A DNA stretch of 6,850 bases from JBBQBM01 sp038317375 (GTDB lineage Bacteria > Patescibacteriota > Saccharimonadia > Saccharimonadales > JAGQMS01), in contig JBBQBM010000036.1 of the NCBI GenBank assembly GCA_038317375.1, positions 1 through 6,850 of the forward strand, written 5' to 3'. The notes under the pieces were generated by a model. That model did no database searches, was not told the origin of the DNA, and was given only the letters and a program-made list of their open reading frames with translations. This document shows, piece by piece, positions 1-5,259 of the stretch. A program made the translations under genes and the position numbers. The first letter of the stretch is position 1. Each line of letters starts with the position of its first letter.

Positions 1-2
1 CA

Positions 3-356
3 GAAACGCAACTTGACAATATCAAAGCATCTATCACATCTGGCAACACCGCCGCTTTAGAGAGCCGAATAGCCGACAGCGTAACGGTAATAATTGCTGC
101 TTCAGAAGGTCTTGGCGTCCGTACTCCGGCACAGGCAGTAGGGGACGTAGATTATGTCATTGATGTTACAGCCACCTGGGATTTTGCCCTACCAGCTGCA
201 ACGCTTGATGGTTATGCGGCAGGTGACTACGCTCAGTATTTCCCTGAAGGTGCATTAGTTGGTAAATCGTCTAAGGGTAAGGTTATTTCGTTCGTCTTTG
301 ATGAAAATGCAAAAGTTAAAACCATCTTCATGTCTGTCAACGACGACCTCTTGTAG
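3..356 (+). CDS. C-terminal fragment of an unrecognised protein (5' end outside window)
   Basis: An open frame enters from the left edge and ends at TAG (354-356), giving 117 visible residues from ETQLDNIKAS to MSVNDDLL. The visible part is soluble-looking, with no membrane segment and no cysteine. It starts with an amphipathic helix-like stretch (DNIKASITSGNTAALESRI), followed by an alternating beta-like region with aromatic residues (DYVIDVTATWDF, YAQYFPEG) and a basic strand near the end (VGKSSKGKVISFVFDENAKV). The pattern 'helix, SGNTAALE, then curved strands' loosely recalls NTF2-like domains, but this is only an impression and I do not assign a function. No terminator follows directly; the first one downstream is at 499-528, so this transcript may share it. 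Coding character is clear from sensible codon use across the whole frame. Confidence 0.75.
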   Translation, partial: ETQLDNIKASITSGNTAALESRIADSVTVIIAASEGLGVRTPAQAVGDVDYVIDVTATWDFALPAATLDGYAAGDYAQYFPEGALVGKSSKGKVISFVFDENAKVKTIFMSVNDDLL

Positions 357-364
357 ATCCTGGC

Positions 365-373
365 TTTTCCACA
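365..373 (+). promoter_or_regulatory. DnaA-box-like 9-mer (TTTTCCACA)
   Basis: TTTTCCACA differs at one position from the bacterial DnaA-box consensus TTATNCACA. It is the first of three such 9-mers in the gap before the helicase gene. Binding is not shown by the sequence. Confidence 0.35.
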
Positions 374-376
374 ATT

Positions 377-385
377 TTGTACACA
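377..385 (+). promoter_or_regulatory. DnaA-box-like 9-mer (TTGTACACA)
   Basis: TTGTACACA has one mismatch to TTATNCACA, is in the same orientation as the preceding box, and starts 12 bp after it, close to one helical turn. Confidence 0.35.
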
Positions 386-410
386 GGCATACTCAAAAAC
401 CACGCTTTTG

Positions 411-437
411 TTGACATAAACGTGGGCTGTGTATAAA
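411..437 (+). promoter_or_regulatory. Sigma70-type promoter of a candidate small RNA
   Basis: A consensus -35 TTGACA (411-416) is followed by TATAAA at 432-437 with a 15-bp spacer, or TAAACT at 434-439 with a 17-bp spacer. Transcription would start around 443-446. It sits between the end of the upstream gene (356) and a terminator at 499-528, so its own product would be only about 85 nt. Confidence 0.6.
428..436 (-). promoter_or_regulatory. Perfect DnaA box (TTATACACA on the minus strand)
   Basis: The plus strand reads TGTGTATAA, whose complement TTATACACA fits TTATNCACA at every position. It overlaps the -10 region of the promoter at 411-437, so a bound DnaA would be expected to block that promoter. 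The box is seen; the regulation is inferred. Confidence 0.45.
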
Positions 438-442
438 CTAGT

Positions 443-528
443 ATTCAGACATCGTGAGGTGTTTAGAGACCAAGCAGCTTGCTGTGGAAGAATCGAACAA
501 AAAAGAACCCGTCAAACGGTTCTTTTTT
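443..528 (+). ncRNA. Candidate ~85-nt structured small RNA
   Basis: The interval from the predicted start to the terminator folds by eye into three consecutive hairpins. Hairpin 1 (447-464) has a 7-bp stem, two pairs being G-U, closed by a GUGA tetraloop of the stable GNRA class. Hairpin 2 (470-487) pairs CCA-AGCA with TGCT-TGG across a GCU loop, with one bulged G at 484. Hairpin 3 is the intrinsic terminator (499-528). The frame starting at GTG 454 would run through the terminator stem, so coding is unlikely. No known family is recognised: SRP, 6S, tmRNA and RNase P signatures are absent. It could instead be the 3' UTR of the upstream gene or an attenuator-like leader, although the helicase gene appears to have its own -10 site downstream. 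Confidence 0.45.
499..528 (+). terminator. Rho-independent terminator
   Basis: An 11-bp perfect stem (AAAAAAGAACC with GGTTCTTTTTT) flanks the loop CGTCAAAC, and the right arm ends in a run of six T followed by GTTT. The A-run on the left arm means it could also work on the minus strand. It ends transcripts from the 411-437 promoter and probably also from the gene ending at 356. Confidence 0.85.
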
Positions 529-547
529 GTTTATCTAACCAACAGTC

Positions 548-553
548 TACAAT
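548..553 (+). promoter_or_regulatory. -10 element (TACAAT) of the helicase-nuclease gene
   Basis: TACAAT matches TATAAT at five of six positions and ends six bases before the ATG at 560. A transcript from it would begin at or next to the start codon, i.e. leaderless. The -35 region is weak and T-rich, overlapping the tail of the terminator. GAGGT at 555-559 touches the ATG and is too close to act as a normal Shine-Dalgarno site. Confidence 0.5.
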
Positions 554-559
554 TGAGGT

Positions 560-3391
560 ATGAAAGTTCTCCAGGGTTCGAGATTGAACCCACAACAGGC
601 AGAAGTAGTTGGCCATAGCTCTGGACCTATGCTGGTAGTGGCGGGTGCTGGCACAGGGAAGACACGCGTCATCGTCGAGCGTATTAACCGTCTAATTAAT
701 AGTGGTGTCTCTCCAAAACGAATTTTAGCGCTAACATTCACAGAAAAAGCAGCTGCCGAAATGCTCGACCGAGCGAACGAACTAGCCGGTGGCTATTATC
801 TAGATCTGCCAGTCATGACCTTTAACGCCTTCGGTGAGAGCCTACTTCGACGCCATGGTGCTGATGTGGGTCTTGCACGTAATTTTGTGTTGCTAGGCGA
901 GAGCTCTCAGATTGTATTTATGCAAGAACGTCTCGACGACCTTGGCCTTGAGTACTATGCTCCGATCTCGCGGCCGGATAGCCTGCTCGGAGATTTACGT
1001 GATTACTTTTCTAAGCTCAAACAACTGGTTATTACCCCAGACGTTTATAAAAAATTTGTTGTCTCAATGCCGGCAAGTGACGAGGCGGAAAAGCTAGAAA
1101 TGCTCAAGAACAAAGAACTGGCAAATGCTTACGATGTTTATACTAACTTATGCCGCACGAACGGGGTGATAGATTACGACGATCAGATATATGGGGTGAT
1201 TGATCTGTTTCAGAAACGTCCGAATGTTTTAAAGCAAGTACAGGAATCTTATGATTACGTCATGGTTGACGAGTTCCAGGACACTAACCTGATGCAATCA
1301 ACACTCGTCGACATGCTTGTTGGGGAAACGCAGAACTTGTTAGTTGTCGGCGACGACGACCAAAGTATTTATGGTTTTCGGGGCGCTACACTCGCAAACA
1401 TCCTGGATTTTAAAAAACGCTACCCTAAAACCAAAGAAATCACCTTAATTGAAAACTACCGATCTACTAAACAAATCCTAGCGTCGGCCTATAGACTAAT
1501 CAGTAACAACAGCCCAAACCGCCTAGAAGACAGGCTAAAAATCGATAAGCAACTAAAGACGTCCAAGTCAGGGCAAGAGCCACTACAGCATCTTTTCGAA
1601 AAGCAGAACGAGGAACTTGACTGGATCGCTACTGATATCGAAAACCGCATTAGTCACGGAACTGCGTTAGGCGACATTGCCATATTAGCCCGTCGGAACG
1701 CTACTGTCCGGTTGCTAGACGACATACTGTCGGCAAGGGGTATAAAACACGTGGTTGCCGGGCAAAAATACGAGCTATACGAGCAACCTATCATACGGGC
1801 GCTGCTTGAATCTTTAAAAACTGTCGTAGACCCAAGTAACAGCGTAAGCCTGTTCCATACATTGACCGGTCCTTTATTTGACATAAGCCCCGGTGACTTA
1901 ACAGAGCTACTTGCCAACAGCCGCCGCGAACACGAATCACTCTCCGATACCATAAAGTCTAGTGACTCTAAAAAAGCTAAAAAGGCGCTGGAGCTAATCG
2001 ACACCTGGCGAGAGAATCTAGGACTTGTTAGTGTCGGGCAGCTAGCTTACCAGATACTTGACTCTAGTGGTTTAAAAACAAAGTTGTTTGAAGACGCCAA
2101 AAGCGATTCCTTGGCCGCCACGGCCGTTATGCGTCTAAGCGAGCTATTCGGTACACTCAAAGAATTCGAACAAATTGCAGGCTCACCGAGCGCCATTTCA
2201 TATATCGAAGCCCTGCCGGCGCTCATTGCCGCTGGAAATAGCGGTGAGGACGGAACACTTGACCTAAGCGGCGACAATGTAAATATCCTGACCGTTCATA
2301 AGGCCAAAGGCCTGGAGTGGCCTATTGTATATATAGCCGACTGCACCGAAAAATCTTTTCCGCTTACTGAGAATTTCGGCGGGCTACGCCTGCCGGAAAA
2401 GCTCAGAGAGCAATATTATTCTGAGGCTGACGAGCATATTCCAGAAGAAAGACGCCTAATGTATGTCGCCATGACTCGGGCAAAAGATGAGCTTCTGCTA
2501 ACATTGTCGGGCCGCCACAACTCCCAGACCATGCGTAAGCCATCGCGCTTTTTGAGCGAGGCCCTTGACGAGGACAGTATCGTTAACCATGCGCCAGTAG
2601 AAACAAAAATAAATGGCCTAGAACTATTTAAGCTGGCGCTACCTGGTAGCGTCCAAATCCCAACTAAAATACTAAATGGGGAACAGGTCAGCCTTACCGT
2701 CAGCCAAATCGATGATTATTTGCGATGCCCGCTAAACTTTTATTACAAACACGTCTTGAACGCACCAGAAGAGCCGAGCCCATCACGCGACTATGGCTCA
2801 ATTATGCATAAGCTCATAGAGGACATGAACCGAAGTTTAATTAGTGGTCAGAAGATTAATCATCAAGAGCTCGAAGCCAAACTACGTAGCGAGTGGCCGA
2901 AAGCCGGATATTTATCAGCCATTCAGCGGGATCGTGCGCTAGCACAAGGGCTACAAACCTTAGAGCAAATCGTGAAGAGAACGCTCCATAAACCGGAGGT
3001 CCCAATAGCCGTTGAGGAACCATTTAGAATTAGCCTCGACGATATCAACCTGCTAGTGAGAGGTCAATTTGATGCCGTCTTGCCGGATGGCGACGGTGTA
3101 GAGATTCGTGACTATAAGACATCGACAACCGTTGATACCCCGGAGCGTGCCAAAGCTCGGGCGAGTAGTAGCGAACAATTAACACTCTACGCATTGGCCT
3201 GGCAAATCTTGCACGACGAGATACCGAAACATGTATCTCTAGACTTTATTGATACTGGGATGCGGGGTAGTATCTCCAAAACGCAGCGCGGCATAGATGG
3301 AGCTAAATCCCGCCTAGGAGCAGTCGCCGACGGAATTAGGAATAATGACTTTAGCCCGGGCAAAGATCACGACTTTTGCATCCACCCATAA
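560..3391 (+). CDS. UvrD/PcrA-family ATP-dependent DNA helicase fused to a PD-(D/E)XK nuclease
   Basis: This 943-residue protein should unwind duplex DNA using ATP and cut it, as AddAB, AdnAB and RecBCD do in double-strand-break repair. All superfamily 1 helicase motifs are present: Q motif LNPQQ (9-13), Walker A AGAGTGKT (28-35), Ia ALTFTEKAAAEM (57-68), II DEFQDT (237-242), III GDDDQSIYGFRGA (264-276), IV ENYRST (298-303), V NILTVHKAKGLEW (575-587) and VI RRLMYVAMTRAKD (631-643). The C-terminal domain (about 711-943) has the RecB-type nuclease residues: His750 in GSIMHKLIED, Asp838 in GQFDAV, Glu848/Asp851/Lys853 in EIRDYKTS, and QLTLY (873-877). Cys723 (YLRCPLNFYYK) and Cys940 (DFCIHP) recall the Fe-S cysteines of AddB/Cas4, but two of the four are missing. 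ATG 560 is the first possible start, since TGA lies in frame at 554-556. The fusion resembles actinobacterial AdnA/AdnB subunits more than plain UvrD. Confidence 0.95.
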   Translation: MKVLQGSRLNPQQAEVVGHSSGPMLVVAGAGTGKTRVIVERINRLINSGVSPKRILALTFTEKAAAEMLDRANELAGGYYLDLPVMTFNAFGESLLRRHGADVGLARNFVLLGESSQIVFMQERLDDLGLEYYAPISRPDSLLGDLRDYFSKLKQLVITPDVYKKFVVSMPASDEAEKLEMLKNKELANAYDVYTNLCRTNGVIDYDDQIYGVIDLFQKRPNVLKQVQESYDYVMVDEFQDTNLMQSTLVDMLVGETQNLLVVGDDDQSIYGFRGATLANILDFKKRYPKTKEITLIENYRSTKQILASAYRLISNNSPNRLEDRLKIDKQLKTSKSGQEPLQHLFEKQNEELDWIATDIENRISHGTALGDIAILARRNATVRLLDDILSARGIKHVVAGQKYELYEQPIIRALLESLKTVVDPSNSVSLFHTLTGPLFDISPGDLTELLANSRREHESLSDTIKSSDSKKAKKALELIDTWRENLGLVSVGQLAYQILDSSGLKTKLFEDAKSDSLAATAVMRLSELFGTLKEFEQIAGSPSAISYIEALPALIAAGNSGEDGTLDLSGDNVNILTVHKAKGLEWPIVYIADCTEKSFPLTENFGGLRLPEKLREQYYSEADEHIPEERRLMYVAMTRAKDELLLTLSGRHNSQTMRKPSRFLSEALDEDSIVNHAPVETKINGLELFKLALPGSVQIPTKILNGEQVSLTVSQIDDYLRCPLNFYYKHVLNAPEEPSPSRDYGSIMHKLIEDMNRSLISGQKINHQELEAKLRSEWPKAGYLSAIQRDRALAQGLQTLEQIVKRTLHKPEVPIAVEEPFRISLDDINLLVRGQFDAVLPDGDGVEIRDYKTSTTVDTPERAKARASSSEQLTLYALAWQILHDEIPKHVSLDFIDTGMRGSISKTQRGIDGAKSRLGAVADGIRNNDFSPGKDHDFCIHP

Positions 3392-3417
3392 ATAGTTGGT
3401 AGTTTGTAGTGAAGTTC

Positions 3418-3447
3418 AAAAAGAGGCTGATCGCTCAGCCTCTTTTT
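3418..3447. terminator. Bidirectional intrinsic terminator between convergent genes
   Basis: A perfect 13-bp stem, AAAAAGAGGCTGA with TCAGCCTCTTTTT, closes on a TCGC loop. A-run and T-run flanks give a U-tract in both directions, so it can end the helicase-nuclease transcript (+) and the aquaporin transcript (-), whose stops lie 26 and 18 bp away. Confidence 0.9.
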
Positions 3448-3465
3448 ATTAAAACAGAAACTTTT

Positions 3466-4170
3466 TTATTTTTTGCGCTTTGTAGTCTTCTTTTTTGCAG
3501 ATGACTTCTTAGCAGGAGCTGCTGTTAAAGCACTAAAGCTAGACTTCTCGTTAGTGAAGAACATTTGGTAGAAGTTCATACCAACAACCGAACCAGCTAT
3601 TGGCCCGAGCAAGTATCCCAAGTAACCCATACTTTCTGGGCGGAAGCCTAGCGAAATAGCTACGGCTGGGTTAACAACTCCGGCTGATGCAACCAAGCTA
3701 GCTGCAGTTGCGCCAAGGAAAAGTCCCCAACCAATCGTAACGCTAGCAAAATGACCTTCTAGTTTCTTCAATACTGCTGATGCAAATACGAAACCGAAGA
3801 TCGCCATACCGACCATTTCGGCAGTAAAAATGCGCCAGTCAAACTCACCAGAAACAGATGTTACTGGCTTGTCTACGAACCATTCGTATAGCTTCCAGGC
3901 AAGCACCGCACCGACAGCTTGTGAAGCCAAATAGGCAACTGTCTTTGCAAGGCTAATCTTGCGAAGGCTAAACATTCCAACCGTAATAGCTGGGTTAAAG
4001 TGTCCGCCCGATACTGCTCCCAAACCTGTTGTCATCGTTCCGACAGCAACAGCAGCTGCTAGAGCTGTAAAAATTGGCAACCCGTAACGAGTTACCGACA
4101 AAACAACGACCGCTAGTACAAACGTACCGACAATCTCCGCTACTAATGTAGCAAGTGTCTTCTTTGTCAT
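3466..4170 (-). CDS. Aquaporin-family (MIP) channel with an atypical selectivity filter
   Basis: A 234-residue inner-membrane channel of the major intrinsic protein family. The two signature half-helix motifs are present, in SGGHFNPAIT (NPA at 59-61) and GVVNPAVAI (NPA at 167-169). About six membrane segments fit at 8-28, 33-53, 75-95, 112-133, 141-161 and 183-205, the usual family plan and length. The arginine that normally follows the second NPA and forms the aromatic/arginine filter is replaced by Val170. By ungapped comparison with E. coli AqpZ from memory, the other filter positions are Ala39, Thr155 and Gly164. This suggests a wide, uncharged pore, so the solute cannot be called water or glycerol. 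The protein ends in an Ala/Lys tail (217-234, KKSSAKKKTTKRKK at the end), probably cytoplasmic. A strong ribosome site (AAAGGGAGG, 8 bases before ATG) supports the start. It has its own promoter and a shared terminator. Confidence 0.93.
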   Translation of the reverse strand: MTKKTLATLVAEIVGTFVLAVVVLSVTRYGLPIFTALAAAVAVGTMTTGLGAVSGGHFNPAITVGMFSLRKISLAKTVAYLASQAVGAVLAWKLYEWFVDKPVTSVSGEFDWRIFTAEMVGMAIFGFVFASAVLKKLEGHFASVTIGWGLFLGATAASLVASAGVVNPAVAISLGFRPESMGYLGYLLGPIAGSVVGMNFYQMFFTNEKSSFSALTAAPAKKSSAKKKTTKRKK

Positions 4171-4178
4171 ATAAAAAA

Positions 4179-4187
4179 CCTCCCTTT
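4179..4187 (-). promoter_or_regulatory. Strong Shine-Dalgarno site of the aquaporin gene
   Basis: On the minus strand AAAGGGAGG lies eight bases before the ATG at 4170. It is the only clear ribosome binding site in the window; the other starts appear leaderless or have weak sites. Confidence 0.85.
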
Positions 4188-4208
4188 ATTTAATTCGTTC
4201 TGTTAGTT

Positions 4209-4237
4209 AGGATAGAACTTTTTTGCAGGGGGTGCAA
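4209..4237 (-). promoter_or_regulatory. Probable promoter of the aquaporin gene with overlapping inverted repeat
   Basis: The minus strand reads TTGCAC (4237-4232), a 17-bp spacer, then TATCCT (4214-4209), giving a 5' leader of about 31 bases. TTGCA and TGCAA arms (4223-4227 and 4233-4237) around a five-base centre cover the -35 and upstream spacer, a possible operator. Both hexamers are imperfect, so this is moderate evidence. Confidence 0.45.
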
Positions 4238-4249
4238 GTAGAAGTAGCG

Positions 4250-4879
4250 CTAGTTTATACCCAGCGTGCGCCTAATCCGAACACTAACTGACTCAGATGC
4301 AGAACCACTGCAAGAGCTCGGGTCATCTTCCTCGTTGTAGACATGGGCATCCGACTCGACGAAGCTATACCGAGTCTTCAAAACAGCTTCACTATCTCCA
4401 GAGTAGTCGATTAGTAGCCTATCTTCACTATGAATAACTTCGTTGGTGATTGAGCTAACAAAATTTCCATTGATATAGAACCGAAGTTTGTCCCCATTTT
4501 GATCATTAATAAATACACCGTCTTTTGTAGAGATTAGGTTATTGCCCAGGGTATACCCCAGGTTAGCGAAGAAAGCTCCCCATGTAACGGCATCAGCATG
4601 GACATGGATTACGTGGTTAACATTGTCGTGCATATGTACTCTTTCACCTGGGTCCACAACATTAACAGCGTTACAGGCAGTCTCTTCTTCATAAAACGCA
4701 AAACTCTTAAACTCATCGCGAACCCCGTTCACATAAAGCGCAAAGTTAGCGTGATAATGAGTACTTTGCTGGTCGACGAGTGCAAATCTTGCCCAAAACG
4801 CTGCCAAGGCGCCGAGGAAGAAGGCCGCCACGACCAGTAATGTCAGCCTGTGAGGTAGTTTTTTGAGTTGCGATATCAT
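4250..4879 (-). CDS. Histidine-rich, membrane-anchored extracytoplasmic protein of unknown function
   Basis: A 209-residue protein starting MISQLKKLPHR. One hydrophobic helix (about 12-33) after a basic N-terminus predicts an anchor or uncleaved signal, with residues 35-209 outside the membrane. The distinctive part is a set of histidines in short motifs: THYHANFALYVNG (His41, His43), RVHMHDN (His82, His84) and NHVIHVHADAVTWG (His89, His92, His94). These look like a metal-binding site, perhaps zinc or copper, but that is inference. Two cysteines (69 and 190) could form a disulfide. The stop is TAG at 4250-4252. The start is uncertain: GTG at 4882 is possible, but ATG 4879 is seven bases after a -10 element and fits a leaderless start better. 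The aquaporin gene lies 79 bp downstream on the same strand, and a divergent membrane-protein gene shares the promoter region. I do not recognise a named family. Confidence 0.82.
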   Translation of the reverse strand: MISQLKKLPHRLTLLVVAAFFLGALAAFWARFALVDQQSTHYHANFALYVNGVRDEFKSFAFYEEETACNAVNVVDPGERVHMHDNVNHVIHVHADAVTWGAFFANLGYTLGNNLISTKDGVFINDQNGDKLRFYINGNFVSSITNEVIHSEDRLLIDYSGDSEAVLKTRYSFVESDAHVYNEEDDPSSCSGSASESVSVRIRRTLGIN

Positions 4880-4886
4880 CACCCCA

Positions 4887-4908
4887 ATTTTAGCACGCGT
4901 GCTAAAAT
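4887..4908. promoter_or_regulatory. Perfect 22-bp palindrome forming back-to-back extended -10 promoters
   Basis: The half-site ATTTTAGCACG (4887-4897) is followed directly by its exact reverse complement CGTGCTAAAAT (4898-4908). Each strand therefore carries TGCTAAAAT, an extended -10 element (TGn plus TAAAAT). The plus copy ends six bases before ATG 4915 and the minus copy seven bases before ATG 4879. No -35 is evident on either side. The palindrome may also be an operator for a dimeric regulator controlling both genes. Confidence 0.65.
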
Positions 4909-4914
4909 CTTATT

Positions 4915-5235
4915 ATGCTTAGCTTTATCGCTCATGCCGGAGAATTAGAAACTAGCGCAGTCGAGAGTTCCGCTCACTGGCTGGAACGTTGGTATTTCGC
5001 AGTACCTCTGTTCTTTTTGGTTGTTTTTGGGCTAGGCGTAGTAATTTATCTATTTTCGAAACGTTCTGTAGCCACGACATACTTAAGTGTCGTAACGATA
5101 CTACTTTTTAGTGGCATTTACCTTTATGACAAGTCTTCAGTGTTGAGCACACTATCCATTACGATTGGACTGCTGGGCAGCCTCTTAAGCGTCTTGGCTT
5201 TATTGTCTAAGCCTTCAAAAAACCCAAAGAAATAA
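4915..5235 (+). CDS. Small three-helix membrane protein, unknown function
   Basis: A 106-residue protein with a short polar N-terminal part (MLSFIAHAGELETSAVESSAHWLERW), three hydrophobic segments (about 27-48, 54-71 and 76-97) and a basic tail (SKPSKNPKK). By the positive-inside rule, Lys49/Arg50 and the C-terminal lysines would lie in the cytoplasm at ends of helices 1 and 3, leaving the N-terminus with its histidines outside. No motif or family is recognised. The start is fixed by an extended -10 element (TGCTAAAAT, 4900-4908) exactly six bases before the ATG, suggesting a leaderless mRNA, with no ribosome site. It is transcribed divergently from the His-rich protein through a shared palindrome, so the two are probably co-regulated. 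The adenosyltransferase gene starts 24 bp after its stop. Confidence 0.8.
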   Translation: MLSFIAHAGELETSAVESSAHWLERWYFAVPLFFLVVFGLGVVIYLFSKRSVATTYLSVVTILLFSGIYLYDKSSVLSTLSITIGLLGSLLSVLALLSKPSKNPKK

Positions 5236-5247
5236 CGAGCCTGGGGG

Positions 5248-5253
5248 TAGAAT
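5248..5253 (+). promoter_or_regulatory. -10 element (TAGAAT) of the adenosyltransferase gene
   Basis: TAGAAT ends six bases before ATG 5260, the same spacing as at 548-553 and 4903-4908. No good -35 is seen. The gene may therefore be transcribed without a leader as well as by read-through from the gene ending at 5235. Confidence 0.45.
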
Positions 5254-5259
5254 AGCGTT

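Noticed and set aside
454..627. A GTG-started frame of about 57 codons across the small RNA and into the helicase gene
   Set aside because: It runs through the terminator stem (encoding KKEPVKRFFF), has no ribosome site, and continues out of frame inside the helicase gene.
1654..2277. Minus-strand open frames of 76 and 116 codons inside the helicase gene
   Set aside because: They lie opposite a region with strong helicase coding signal, are serine-rich as expected of antisense shadows, and have no promoter or ribosome site.
554..3391. UGA recoding as in Gracilibacteria or Absconditabacteria
   Set aside because: The long helicase frame and the other full genes have no in-frame TGA, though none of the eight visible stops is TGA either; eight is too few to conclude anything.
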